From positions 1 to 56,357 of the forward strand of contig JABDKW010000018.1 of NCBI GenBank assembly GCA_013002025.1: a stretch of DNA of 56,357 bases. Direction: 5' to 3'. Origin of the DNA: Gammaproteobacteria bacterium. Lineage in GTDB: Bacteria; Pseudomonadota; Gammaproteobacteria; Arenicellales; Arenicellaceae. This document shows, in pieces, positions 1 through 8,550 of the stretch. Position 1 is the first letter of the stretch. Each line of letters opens with the position of its first letter. The notes under the pieces were generated by a model that saw only the letters and a program-made list of their open reading frames with translations, ran no database searches and had not been told where the DNA came from. The position numbers and the translations under genes were made by a program.

Positions 1-464
1 GGCGGCGTTTCGTCGGGGGTTGCGCGCATACTGACCACAACCAGATCAATCACGGCATAGCCCAGAAATGAGCCAAACAGCAGTAATTGACGCAAGCTAG
101 CGCCGTCGATCAAATGCGCAGACGACCATAAGATGACGGCCAGTAGCATCGGGTGTCGCACGGTCGACTTTATATAACCGCGCGGCAAATCGGAACACAC
201 GATGAGTATCATAGCGGGCAACATGATCAATGGCACCCATTGGCGCCCGTGCTGAATGCCGGCGTACAGGTATTCGGTATTCGGCATGGCGCGATAACCA
301 AGCACGATCAACACCAGCCCCAGCAGGCTTACCACGCTGAACAGGCCCATGTATTTCGCTTTGCCCCAGCGTTGCCGAAGGTCGGCGTGCGGCGCGCGCG
401 AGCGAAAGGTGGCATACAGGTGCAGCCCGAAAAACAATACCAGACCGAGTATCAGAATCATCAT
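1..464 (-). CDS. NnrU family membrane protein (partial, 3' end outside window)
   Basis: An open frame on the minus strand starts at an ATG at 464 (a second ATG follows at 461) and runs off the left edge without a stop, giving about 154 residues. The protein is very hydrophobic: an N-terminal segment rich in Leu/Ile/Val (MMILILGLVLFFGLH), then RSRAPHADLRQRWGKAKY, then at least three more membrane segments. The stretch with HPMLLAVILW, AHLIDGAS and LLLFGSFLGYA matches the conserved core of the NnrU/NnrU-like family (multi-pass inner-membrane proteins linked by name to nitrite and nitric oxide reduction in some bacteria; the biochemical role is unsettled). Its start lies only 22 bases beyond the asnS stop, so it is probably cotranscribed behind asnS. 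The family assignment comes from motif memory, not a search. Confidence 0.75.
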   Translation of the reverse strand, partial: MMILILGLVLFFGLHLYATFRSRAPHADLRQRWGKAKYMGLFSVVSLLGLVLIVLGYRAMPNTEYLYAGIQHGRQWVPLIMLPAMILIVCSDLPRGYIKSTVRHPMLLAVILWSSAHLIDGASLRQLLLFGSFLGYAVIDLVVVSMRATPDETP

Positions 465-486
465 GGTTGGTTCTCGCTATGAAAAA

Positions 487-1884
487 TTAGAAGGGTGCCG
501 AGCCCGGTGTACGCGGGAAGGGAATCACGTCTCGAATGTTCTCCATGCCAGTAAGGTAATTGATCAGGCGCTCAAACCCTAAACCGAAACCGGCATGTGG
601 CACCGTGCCGTAGCGGCGCAGTTCTCGGTACCACCAAAGGTGCTGAGCGGTTTCCGGGTCGGGGAAGCGGGTATCGAGCACAGCAAGTCGTTCTTCGCGT
701 TGACTGCCGCCGATCAGTTCACCAATACCCGGCACCAGCACATCCATGGCCGCGACGGTTTTTTCATCGTCATTGAGACGCATGTAAAAGGCTTTAATTT
801 CACGTGGGTAGTTTTTCAACACGACCGGTCCATTGATGTGCTCTTCGCATAGAAAGCGCTCGTGCTCTGATTGCAGATCGGTGCCCCACTGAACCGGGTA
901 TTCGAAATTTTTACCACATTTTTGCAGTATCTCGATCGCGTCGGTGTAGTCCATATGTACAAAGTCGGAATCCAATACATTTTGTAAACGATCCAGGGCC
1001 GTTTTATCCACACGTTGCTGGAAAAAGGCCATGTCATCGGCGCGTTGGTCCAATACCTCGCGGATGCAGTGTTTGAGAAAATCTTCTGCCAGGGCTGCGT
1101 CATCGTTGAGATCTGCGAAGGCAATTTCCGGCTCCACCATCCAGAATTCAGCAAGGTGGCGGCTGGTGTTGGAGTTTTCCGCCCGAAATGTGGGCCCGAA
1201 GGTATACACCTTAGACATTGCCAGACAATAGGCCTCAACGTTTAGTTGCCCGGAGACCGTTAAAAAGCTCTCGCCGCCAAAAAAGTCCTGCTCATAATCC
1301 ACGCCGCCCTTGTTGTCGCGTGGCAGATTGGACATATCCAGAGTCGACACTCGAAATAACTCGCCCGCCCCCTCGCAATCACTACTGGTAATAATGGGCG
1401 TATTGATCCAGTGATAACCGTTATCGTAAAAATAATTGTGGATGGCGTTGGCCAGGGTATTGCGCACCCGTGTCACGGCGCCAATCGCATTGGTGCGCGG
1501 TCGGAGATGGGCTTGCGTGCGTAAAAACTCAAAGGTGTGGCGCTTCTTGGCGATCGGGTATTTCTCAGGGTCATCGACCTGGCCGACCACTTCCAGACTG
1601 CTGGCCTGAACTTCCAACGATTGGCCCTGGCCCTCAGACTCAACCAATTCGCCGACCGCTCTGACCGCACAGCCAGCGCCAAGATGCAGCACGTCGCTCT
1701 CGTAGTTGGCCAAGGAATCGGGCACCACGATTTGCAGGGCATCAAAACAGGAACCATCGTGTAGGGCGACAAAAGAAATGCCCGCTTTAGAAGTGCGGCG
1801 GCTGCGCACCCAGCCCTCGATGGTAATTTCATCACCGGCGCTAACAGCGCCGTTAAATATTTGAGCTATGGAATATGTATTCAT
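487..1884 (-). CDS. asnS: Asparagine--tRNA ligase
   Basis: Class IIb aminoacyl-tRNA synthetase that charges tRNA-Asn with asparagine in the cytoplasm. The N-terminal OB-fold anticodon-binding domain covers roughly residues 1-110 ([27 protein letters not shown]). The catalytic domain follows, with class II motif 2 ([20 protein letters not shown]) and motif 3 near the C-terminus ([15 protein letters not shown]), ending in [11 protein letters not shown], which is typical of AsnS. Length is about 465 residues, as in the bacterial enzyme. I chose the ATG at 1884 ([10 protein letters not shown]); a TTG at 1902 is in frame but would add only six unconserved residues. The presence of AsnS implies direct Asn-tRNA charging. 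The neighbouring partial NnrU gene lies downstream on the same strand. Confidence 0.97.
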   Translation of the reverse strand: MNTYSIAQIFNGAVSAGDEITIEGWVRSRRTSKAGISFVALHDGSCFDALQIVVPDSLANYESDVLHLGAGCAVRAVGELVESEGQGQSLEVQASSLEVVGQVDDPEKYPIAKKRHTFEFLRTQAHLRPRTNAIGAVTRVRNTLANAIHNYFYDNGYHWINTPIITSSDCEGAGELFRVSTLDMSNLPRDNKGGVDYEQDFFGGESFLTVSGQLNVEAYCLAMSKVYTFGPTFRAENSNTSRHLAEFWMVEPEIAFADLNDDAALAEDFLKHCIREVLDQRADDMAFFQQRVDKTALDRLQNVLDSDFVHMDYTDAIEILQKCGKNFEYPVQWGTDLQSEHERFLCEEHINGPVVLKNYPREIKAFYMRLNDDEKTVAAMDVLVPGIGELIGGSQREERLAVLDTRFPDPETAQHLWWYRELRRYGTVPHAGFGLGFERLINYLTGMENIRDVIPFPRTPGSAPF

Positions 1885-2033
1885 ACCGGAGTTATAAGCC
1901 AATGCGGGTGAGCGTCATTCGATCGACGAATTATAGCTGCATAGGGTACAGCTAAAAAGTTTCATTGGGTTGGTACTTTGCCGTAACGCTTTGCGATAAG
2001 CTACTGGCTCACCAATCCAATTCGAAACGTCGA

Positions 2034-2891
2034 ATGCAAAAAATCTTATTTGTCGGCCTGGGCCGAATGGGCAGCAATATGGCGACACACATCGCCGCAT
2101 TACCGGGCTATGAGGTCGCGGTACATAACCGTTCGCCAGAAAAAATAACGGCATGGCTAAAGAGTAACGCGGGTGCAGCCTACTCCGCGGGTGAACGATA
2201 TCAAGTTATTGCGCTTTGTATTGGCAATGATGAAGATGTCAGTGGGCAACTACTCGAAGCGGGATTGCTGCGCCAGCTTGAGCCGCAAGGCGTTGTCATT
2301 GACCATACCACTACCTCAGCCAATCTGGCTCATGTGATGAATAAAGCGGTAGCAGAGGCGGGAGGGCATTATCTTGACGCACCGGTCAGTGGTGGCGAGG
2401 CCGGCGCGGTGAATGGCACGCTTAGCTGTATGGTGGGTGGAGACGAGTCTGCATTGCAATCGGTGCAGCCCATTCTGCAAGCCTATTGCGCCAACATTGT
2501 GCACATCGGTGAGTCGGGCGCCGGGCAGATCGCAAAAATGGCCAATCAGTTCTGTGTGGCTGGCGTGGTCGCCGGGCTGGCCGAAGCAGTGCAGTTAGTG
2601 AAACGTGAAGGTGTCGACCCTGACAAGGTCTATCAGGCCATTAGCGGCGGCGCGGCCCAGTCATGGCAGATGGATAATCGCTTCGCCAACATGGTTGACG
2701 ATGAGTTTGATTTTGGTTTCGCGATAGACCATATGATCAAAGACCTGGGTTATGCGATTGAGCATGCTGCGGCCCAGGGCTGGCAGCCGCAGATGGTGAG
2801 CATGGTGAATCAATGGTACCAGGCGCTGTCTGCCGAGGGTCGATCTACCCAGGACACCTCAGTGCTGGTTAAACATTACGACTCAGCTTGA
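2034..2891 (+). CDS. NAD(P)-dependent 3-hydroxyisobutyrate dehydrogenase-like oxidoreductase
   Basis: Member of the beta-hydroxyacid dehydrogenase family (3-hydroxyisobutyrate, tartronate semialdehyde and glyoxylate/succinic semialdehyde reductases). The Rossmann nucleotide-binding loop is at the N-terminus (FVGLGRMGSNMA). The substrate-binding signature DAPVSGGEAGAVNGTLSCMVGG appears in the middle in slightly altered form, and the catalytic-lysine helix reads GQIAKMANQFC. The C-terminal all-alpha domain is complete. The ATG at 2034 places the GxGxxG loop at the very N-terminus as is usual; a start further upstream at 1965 would add a non-homologous leader. The substrate cannot be told from sequence. 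It is convergent with the DUF1353 lipoprotein gene, with stops two bases apart. Confidence 0.9.
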   Translation: MQKILFVGLGRMGSNMATHIAALPGYEVAVHNRSPEKITAWLKSNAGAAYSAGERYQVIALCIGNDEDVSGQLLEAGLLRQLEPQGVVIDHTTTSANLAHVMNKAVAEAGGHYLDAPVSGGEAGAVNGTLSCMVGGDESALQSVQPILQAYCANIVHIGESGAGQIAKMANQFCVAGVVAGLAEAVQLVKREGVDPDKVYQAISGGAAQSWQMDNRFANMVDDEFDFGFAIDHMIKDLGYAIEHAAAQGWQPQMVSMVNQWYQALSAEGRSTQDTSVLVKHYDSA

Positions 2892-2893
2892 TT

Positions 2894-3646
2894 TCAGGGT
2901 TCAGTACCTTGCGGTACCTGAGTTGAATCACCGAGCTCACAGTATTCGAGGTCGTCCGGGTGTACTGCGTCGCTTACTTCGTTGTCTTTGAGAAATTTAT
3001 TATAGGCAAGCCAACCAAACGTGGGTGGCACTTCCCAATAGCCCTCGGGAATTACTCGAATATTGCCAGCTTCCTTATCCCGTTTATTCTCTTTCCAGGC
3101 GCGCTTGCCAAATTTCTGCACACCCTGCGACAGCATGGTCTTTTTAATCGGGCCCACCGAGGATTCCTGCATGGCAATAATCATGATGTTGTCGGCCTGA
3201 GCGCGGGTGCAGCCCTGAGCCCAGTACAGGTAATCGTGTATGACCGCCGCGCGGCTGTGACGCCCGTGTGGGGTAAGGCCAAACGACCACAAAGACTTGG
3301 GCACGCTGGCGAAATCGGTCACAAAGCCTTTGGGAACGGTGACCGAGATGTCAGTGGTGCCCAGCGTGTAGGTCATGTCGGCTAGCAACATAAAATACTT
3401 GCCCTCTAAAAAGCCGCGGATCGCGGGGGCTGGCGGAATATAGGCCTGCGGCTCCCCGGGTTTGGCGGGCGGTGGCACAGGTGGCGCTGGCTGCAAGGTA
3501 ATAATGACTGGCGTAGTGGGCGTTGCCACGGTGGTCGGCGCCGGCGGCAGTGGATCGGTGGGGTTCGGCTGAGTTGGGTTGGTTTTACAGGCCGACATCA
3601 TCACGCCCGTACCAATGATCAGTAGGCTAAGGATTGCGGTTTTCAT
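2894..3646 (-). CDS. DUF1353 domain lipoprotein
   Basis: The N-terminus is a lipoprotein signal peptide with a lipobox ending MSAC at Cys20. A Pro/Thr-rich linker of about 55 residues follows (TNPTQPNPTDPLPP and related runs), long enough to hold the domain off the membrane. Residues about 80-180 carry DUF1353 features: a beta-rich stretch, then VPKGFVTDFASVP, a conserved His (HSRAAVIHDYLYW) and a helix with RAQADNIMIIAM. DUF1353 occurs both in phage proteins and in chromosomal lipoproteins; its function is unknown. The start ATG at 3646 has a GGAGC ribosome-binding site about ten bases upstream. No phage gene lies nearby, so this is more likely a resident lipoprotein. Confidence 0.85.
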   Translation of the reverse strand: MKTAILSLLIIGTGVMMSACKTNPTQPNPTDPLPPAPTTVATPTTPVIITLQPAPPVPPPAKPGEPQAYIPPAPAIRGFLEGKYFMLLADMTYTLGTTDISVTVPKGFVTDFASVPKSLWSFGLTPHGRHSRAAVIHDYLYWAQGCTRAQADNIMIIAMQESSVGPIKKTMLSQGVQKFGKRAWKENKRDKEAGNIRVIPEGYWEVPPTFGWLAYNKFLKDNEVSDAVHPDDLEYCELGDSTQVPQGTEP

Positions 3647-3777
3647 ACGGCATTGCTCCTAACTGCGCGGTAATTTTTTATTAGTATATTGAGCAGCGTC
3701 GCGCTCAATCTAACCCCCTTATACCCGCCTTATTGCTAAAAGTAACGCGATTGTTGGCCACATGGCATAATAGACCT

Positions 3778-4341
3778 ATGCTCAAAATTCTAATCCACGC
3801 TCTGTTAGCCTGTTGTCTGATACCCAGCGCGCTGGCGGAACAACCCGCGCCATCCGCGGTTCCCGACTGGTTTACCAAGGATGTGCTTTTCCATGCCCGC
3901 GATGGCGGCGTGTGGCAGGCCGATAACAGCGCATATCAATCCGAGCAGGAACCCTATGATGCCTATGTTTTACACTGGCAGGCCGGTCCCGGTAATTTCT
4001 CCATGACTGGCAGAATGTGGGGCTTGGTAGATGGCAAGCCAACCAGCCAGGACTTCTGGAGTTTTTATCAGTTTTGGAACCCGGAGACTCAGGAGGCGAT
4101 CGTGCAGCAAAGCGGTTGGGGCGCGGTGGGCATCGGACGATTGCGGCTGCAACGGCACGCCGAACAGATGCAGACCATTATGCGCCACAGGTTTGTTGAC
4201 CATGCGGGCAACTCAAATGAAATGTTACACAAGCTTACCGGTGTCGATGACGACCGTTATCGTACCGAAGCGTTTGATGTCAAAGATGGCGGCAAGCAAG
4301 TGGCTAACCGTGTCTATCTCTGGGAGCGGCGACCCAAATAG
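3778..4341 (+). CDS. Exported protein of unknown function
   Basis: A 187-residue protein beginning MLKILIHALLACCLIPSALA, a clear Sec signal peptide with an AxA-type cleavage site before EQPAPS. The mature part is rich in aromatic residues and predicted beta structure (WQADNSAYQSE, WGLVDGKPTSQDFWSFYQFW, GAVGIGRLRLQRH, YLWERR at the end). This resembles a lipocalin-like or DUF1579-like barrel, but I do not recognise the family with confidence. The ATG at 3778 is preferred over a TTG at 3733 because it starts the signal peptide. Convergent with the CsgG-like gene at 4363-5160. Confidence 0.7.
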   Translation: MLKILIHALLACCLIPSALAEQPAPSAVPDWFTKDVLFHARDGGVWQADNSAYQSEQEPYDAYVLHWQAGPGNFSMTGRMWGLVDGKPTSQDFWSFYQFWNPETQEAIVQQSGWGAVGIGRLRLQRHAEQMQTIMRHRFVDHAGNSNEMLHKLTGVDDDRYRTEAFDVKDGGKQVANRVYLWERRPK

Positions 4342-4362
4342 CCGCTGCCAGCATTGGGTCGT

Positions 4363-5160
4363 TTAATCACCGACTTTTAATTTACCGCCCTTACCCAAGC
4401 CACCTTTGACGTTCTGGGTGGTGTAATTGCGTAACGCGCCTACCATCTTATTGTAGGAGTCCGCAAAAGCCGCCACGATAATTTTTCCTTCGGGCGTGTC
4501 GGTAAATCCGCCCACCGCACCGGCCGCACTGCCGCTTAAGCCGCCGAGCCCCGCTTTAAAATCAAACTTTTGAGCCTTGCCAGTGGCGGCCGCGATTTGC
4601 ACGCTGGAGCGGTTATCAATCAACAACAATGTCGTTGACGCCTGTTTGCGTTTCAGACCGCCCGCCACTGCACCCAATGTTTTGTTGCGCTTCCCCAAAA
4701 AGCCACCTAATGCGCCGCCGAGCCCACCGGTATTTTTTGCAAACAGTATGCTGGGGCTCATGGTGTAGTCAGCGGCCACTACCTGACCGCGGCCGAAATC
4801 ACTGCCCTCGCGCAGCTCCCCGGAATTAGCCAACTCCCGTTCTCCCATTACATTCCGCAGAGCCTTGCCACGCTCCACCACGACAAAGCAGTTTGATTGT
4901 TGCACCATCAAACGCAGTACCGGCACCGTGCTGCCGAGTTCGGGGTAGCGGGAATAATAATCCCGCCACCAGGTCTCATTCTGATCTTCATAAACCGCCA
5001 AGGTACCCAGTGACTCGGGGCAGTATTCTAGCTTGGGGTTGGCACCCTGTGCGGTGCCTCCGCCTGCGGCACCCGATTGGGCGGTGGCAGGGTGACCGGT
5101 GGTCAACAAAAATGCTGAGCAAAGAACAATACTGGCATTGGATAGGTGTCGGTTAGGCAT
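4363..5160 (-). CDS. CsgG family secreted protein
   Basis: A 265-residue protein with an N-terminal signal peptide (SIVLCSAFLLTTGHPATAQS). CsgG/curli-assembly family features follow: VLRLMVQQSNCFVVVERG, MGERELANSGELREGS and a beta segment ADYTMSPSILFA, then a Gly-rich loop and STTLLLIDNRSSVQIAAATG. CsgG proper is a lipoprotein forming the outer-membrane curli export pore. Here no cysteine follows the signal peptide in a lipobox, and no csgA, csgB, csgE or csgF gene is adjacent. It may therefore be one of the stand-alone CsgG-like proteins rather than a curli secretion channel. The ATG at 5160 begins the signal peptide; an in-frame extension to 5250 lacks export features. Confidence 0.8.
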   Translation of the reverse strand: MPNRHLSNASIVLCSAFLLTTGHPATAQSGAAGGGTAQGANPKLEYCPESLGTLAVYEDQNETWWRDYYSRYPELGSTVPVLRLMVQQSNCFVVVERGKALRNVMGERELANSGELREGSDFGRGQVVAADYTMSPSILFAKNTGGLGGALGGFLGKRNKTLGAVAGGLKRKQASTTLLLIDNRSSVQIAAATGKAQKFDFKAGLGGLSGSAAGAVGGFTDTPEGKIIVAAFADSYNKMVGALRNYTTQNVKGGLGKGGKLKVGD

Positions 5161-5285
5161 GGTAGGGTTCCCTAGGCAGTCTTCTGTTAAATTTAGTATA
5201 GGAGTCCGATGCGAGATGTTCAAAAATCTATTAATCGCACCCCGGGACAACTCAGACGATAGCGCGGCATTCGGCCCTTGCCTTG

Positions 5286-6680
5286 TTATTTACGCTGGCG
5301 TTCCATAATCAAGTTAATCAATTTCTGCAAGTGCGCTTCGCTGGTCAATTCGTTAGCGATGATTAGCCGTATACCGAGCCGACCTTTGTAGCGGGCGTAA
5401 TCCACATACGGCCCGCCATCCTGTTTTATGCGCCGACAAATATCTTGATTTAGCTTGGCAAGTTCTTCTTCACTGTGGTCGCCTGCAGGGCGGTTGCGAA
5501 ACAACACATTGAGCCACGGTGCGGGGGCCAACATTTCCAACTCGGGGTGTTCGCCAATCAACCCGACGCAGCGAGCTTTCATGGCCTGCAAATGATCAAT
5601 TTTTTCAGCGAAGCCACGGTGTCCTCGCGCTTTCCAGCTTAGCCATACCTTCAAGGCGTCTGCACGTCTGCCGCACTGAATTGAGCGCTCACCGAGATTG
5701 AATTCTGCGTTGGCATCCTGATGAAATAAATACTCCCCGCCGCCACCGGCGCATGCGTCTTTGAGTTGCCCTGATTGTTTGACTAATATTGCCCCGGCAG
5801 TGATCGGCACATTCATTAATTTGTGCGCATCCCAGGCAAAGGAATCGGCTAGCTCACTGTTGGACAGCAGTTGTTTGTGGGTCGGGGAAAATAACGCAGG
5901 GCCGCCCCAGGCGCCGTCAATATGCAACCAGACATCGTGCCCTTTGGCTACGTCACTGCAGGCCTTAATGTCGTCATAGGCGCCCGAGACTGTGGTGCCG
6001 GCGGTCAGACCCAGGAAGAAAGGGCGCTTGCCAAGCTTGATGTCTGCTTTTATAGCTTCCTCCAGAGCCTGTGGGTATATTTCCCCCGCGTCATTGCTCG
6101 CCACCTTAACCAGGTTGTCCTGTCCGACACCCAGAATATTAACGGCGCGTTGGTATGAATAATGCGATTGATCCGATGTATATGCGACCAGCACTGGTGG
6201 TTTAGATAGCGTTGCAAAACCACAATTTTTTAGCTCCGGGGCAGCTCGATGTCGGGCCAGCATCAAGCCCAGCATATTGGCCTGGCTGCCCCCTGATACC
6301 ATGACGCCTTCGCCGTCTTTAAAACCAATCAGTGCGTTCCATTGGCGAATCAATTCGAGTTCCATCAAGGTGGCTACCGGCCCTACCTGATAGGTGTGCA
6401 TCGTGGCATTGGCCAAGGCGGTTACCCAGTCGCCCAGCACTGCCGGCTCATTGACGCCCGAGTACAGCAGTTTAAAGAATTCAGGGTGGCTACTATCCGG
6501 GCTGTAGTCCAGATAATGATTTATCGCGTGTTCCAGCTCCGTGATGTCGCCTCCGGTTTCACCCAGGCTAACATCGTAAACGGCTTGTAAATCTTTGGCA
6601 TCCAATGCCGGCCCTGCGGGGCCGTCTTTAGACTGCCAGCGCGCCACCGCACGCCGCAGTATTTCCAGATTTTTATCCAT
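5286..6680 (-). CDS. PLP-dependent group II decarboxylase
   Basis: Pyridoxal-5'-phosphate enzyme of the group II decarboxylase family (glutamate, aspartate/cysteine sulfinate and aromatic amino acid decarboxylases). Seen: an N-terminal domain ending before GGDITELEHAINHYLDYS; the cofactor region VSGGSQANMLGLMLAR; the Asp that contacts the pyridine nitrogen and following residues HIDGAWGGPALFS; and the Schiff-base lysine in SFAWDAHKLMNVP. Length is about 464 residues, normal for the family. The start is the ATG at 6680 with AGGA upstream. The substrate could be glutamate, aspartate, cysteine sulfinate or an aromatic amino acid; the sequence alone does not decide. Transcribed alone and divergently from the receiver-GAF gene. 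Confidence 0.9.
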   Translation of the reverse strand: MDKNLEILRRAVARWQSKDGPAGPALDAKDLQAVYDVSLGETGGDITELEHAINHYLDYSPDSSHPEFFKLLYSGVNEPAVLGDWVTALANATMHTYQVGPVATLMELELIRQWNALIGFKDGEGVMVSGGSQANMLGLMLARHRAAPELKNCGFATLSKPPVLVAYTSDQSHYSYQRAVNILGVGQDNLVKVASNDAGEIYPQALEEAIKADIKLGKRPFFLGLTAGTTVSGAYDDIKACSDVAKGHDVWLHIDGAWGGPALFSPTHKQLLSNSELADSFAWDAHKLMNVPITAGAILVKQSGQLKDACAGGGGEYLFHQDANAEFNLGERSIQCGRRADALKVWLSWKARGHRGFAEKIDHLQAMKARCVGLIGEHPELEMLAPAPWLNVLFRNRPAGDHSEEELAKLNQDICRRIKQDGGPYVDYARYKGRLGIRLIIANELTSEAHLQKLINLIMERQRK

Positions 6681-7006
6681 CAACCCAAGTCCTGTTTTAC
6701 GAATGTTTGGTATATGAAATCGCGCCAGTTCGGTTCTGAGTAGCAGATCCTCATTTGACCTGGTAAGTACGGCGGATTATCGATAGTTCATACAAATTTA
6801 CATTAGTTGCAGAACATTTGCCAAGCAAGCGTCTATTTAATTGATGATTGTCAATTTCTACACGCTGTGACCATTTGACCCCTATTTTTCTAACCGTTAG
6901 GATTTAGTTGCAATTAGGGTGGGGTACAGGCAAATTACACGGCGGGCTGAAGGAATTATTCCCTTAGTTTGGCGCGCTGCCTGAAAGATTGGGTCAGCAC
7001 GAGGGC
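6681..7006. other. Intergenic region between divergent genes
   Basis: 326 bases between the divergent decarboxylase and receiver-GAF genes. AT-rich, with no credible open frame or RNA gene seen. It must hold promoters for both neighbours; one candidate is listed separately. Confidence 0.6.
6875..6903 (+). promoter_or_regulatory. Candidate sigma-70 promoter for the receiver-GAF gene
   Basis: TTGACC (6875-6880, one mismatch to TTGACA) is followed after exactly 17 bases by TAGGAT (6898-6903, four of six to TATAAT). It lies about 105 bases upstream of the ATG at 7007. Consensus match only; no experimental support. Confidence 0.4.
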
Positions 7007-8095
7007 ATGAAAAAAAACCTTACAGTAGTTATCGCAGAAAACGATGTAAATGCAGAGCGTAGCATTGCCCGTTCATTGGGCGTGCACAAAGGCTGGACGT
7101 TGATCCATGCGCTGGATGATGCCGATGTCTTTGAGGCAGTAAACGAAAACGCAATTGACGCCGTGGTCATTGAGGCCCTGTTTTCAGGTCGTGCGCTCAA
7201 TGTAATCCATCGGTTACAAGCGAGCGCCCATTCCGCCCACATCCCTATATTGGCGATCACCGGTAAAGTCGGGCCACAATGTCCGGAATTGCTGCAAACG
7301 GGTGCTCGCCGTTGCCTGGAACAGCCAGTCGGGGGCAGAGCCATGACCGCAGTGTTGCGGGAAATCGCGCAGGATAATTGTCGTGTCACGCACGCTCCCA
7401 AGCGTAGTATCGAAGATATTGAGCGTATGTCGGCCTTGGAGCAAAGCACAATGTTAGATTCCGAGCCGGAAGACCCGTTCGATGCAATCACCATGCTGAC
7501 TGCAAAACTGCTCGGGGTGCCCGTCGCTCTGGTCTCATTAGTGGATAAGGACCGCCAGTTCTTTAAAAGCCAAACCGGCCTGCCCGAACCCTGGGCAAGC
7601 GAGCGCGAAACGCCGCTGTCGCATTCATTCTGCCAGTGGGTCGTGTCGGGACAGGAGCCCTTGGTGATTAGTGACGCGCGTGAACATAGTGTTCTGTCAA
7701 GCAATCAGGCAATCCGCGATCTGGGGGTGATTGCTTACGCTGGTCAACCATTGAAAATTCGGGGTGAACAGGTAATTGGTTCTTTTTGTGCTATCGATGG
7801 GCACCCGCGATCCTGGACCTTGACGGAGCTGTCGATACTCAAAGATTTGACGGAACTCACTGAGTGCTATATTGAGTTGGGGCCAGAACTCAGCCGAGGC
7901 GGCAAACTCGATAACCAAATTGCTTCTCTTGGCGAATCGCTAAAACTATCTGCAATCCTGAGCGTGTCGAAAGGCATATCTGCTCTGTCGCGATTATTGC
8001 AACGAAAAGACGCCGCTATGGAGAAATCTGACCGCGCCGAGCTCACGTCGATCGTAGATTCTTTAAATCATTTACAGGCTAGCCTGTCGGCGTAA
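7007..8095 (+). CDS. Degenerate receiver domain fused to a GAF domain
   Basis: A 362-residue cytoplasmic sensor-like protein. Residues about 1-125 have the CheY-like receiver pattern (VVIAENDVNAERS, DAVVIEALFSG, IPILAITGK, LEQPVGG). However, the phosphoacceptor Asp at the end of beta-3 is replaced by Glu (E56), and the conserved Lys of the KP motif is Gln (EQP). The domain is therefore unlikely to be phosphorylated normally. Residues about 145-310 form a GAF domain of the class common in bacterial sensors (FDAITMLTAKLLGVPVALVSLVD, SHSFCQWVV, GSFCAIDG). The C-terminal ~50 residues are helical with no kinase, GGDEF or HTH domain, so no output module is visible. Start chosen at the ATG at 7007, preceded by CACGAGGG. 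Confidence 0.8.
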   Translation: MKKNLTVVIAENDVNAERSIARSLGVHKGWTLIHALDDADVFEAVNENAIDAVVIEALFSGRALNVIHRLQASAHSAHIPILAITGKVGPQCPELLQTGARRCLEQPVGGRAMTAVLREIAQDNCRVTHAPKRSIEDIERMSALEQSTMLDSEPEDPFDAITMLTAKLLGVPVALVSLVDKDRQFFKSQTGLPEPWASERETPLSHSFCQWVVSGQEPLVISDAREHSVLSSNQAIRDLGVIAYAGQPLKIRGEQVIGSFCAIDGHPRSWTLTELSILKDLTELTECYIELGPELSRGGKLDNQIASLGESLKLSAILSVSKGISALSRLLQRKDAAMEKSDRAELTSIVDSLNHLQASLSA

Positions 8096-8189
8096 ATCTG
8101 CCGTCGGCAGGCCTAAATGCCTTGCCTTATAAGACATCTGTGTATTAACCTACGACAGACAGCTAGTCTTATATACGCATTGAGTAACA

Positions 8190-8411
8190 ATGGTCGTCTA
8201 TCTTCAATCAAAAATTAAAGGCGCGTTCGAGGGATGGAACCCGCACACCATTTATGAGCTAAAAAATGGGACCAAATGGATGTTGTCCGGCCACAAGCAT
8301 TCAAGTAAGTCGTTAAATTCGCCCAAGGCGGAGATTTTGCGCGATGGCGACGACTATTACCTCAAGGTGGCTCGCATAGAGAAGCCCGAGAAAGTTCATC
8401 GGGTTGAGTAA
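8190..8411 (+). CDS. Small conserved hypothetical protein (SH3-like)
   Basis: A 73-residue protein: an alternating beta pattern with IKGAFEGWNPHTIYELKNGTKW at the N-terminal half, then PKAEILRDGDDYYLKVARIEKP. The arrangement (G-F-x-GW, then Y-x-L-x-NG-x-x-W, then P-x-A-x-I, then YYLKV) is one I associate with small, widespread bacterial proteins of unknown function, predicted to be all-beta. No signal peptide or membrane segment. The ribosome-binding site before the ATG at 8190 is weak. It sits alone between two unrelated genes on the same strand, separated by about 94 and 139 bases. Confidence 0.65.
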   Translation: MVVYLQSKIKGAFEGWNPHTIYELKNGTKWMLSGHKHSSKSLNSPKAEILRDGDDYYLKVARIEKPEKVHRVE

Positions 8412-8550
8412 GCACAGCGTATAGACTTTGCGCACTCTGTCAGGCTATCGGATATAGCCTTGCAAAGCACAGCCCTACCATTAATTAATCTTGCAAAGAT
8501 TGCAGTCGGCCTGCCTGCCTACTAAAGTTGTAGTAGAGGTCAGAAAGGCT

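Noticed and set aside
2894..3646. DUF1353 gene considered as evidence of a prophage
   Set aside because: It has a lipoprotein signal peptide and no phage gene is nearby.
6994..7704. Long open frame antisense to the receiver-GAF gene
   Set aside because: Composition is Ser/Arg/Cys-rich without any motif, and it is fully covered by a well-supported gene on the other strand.
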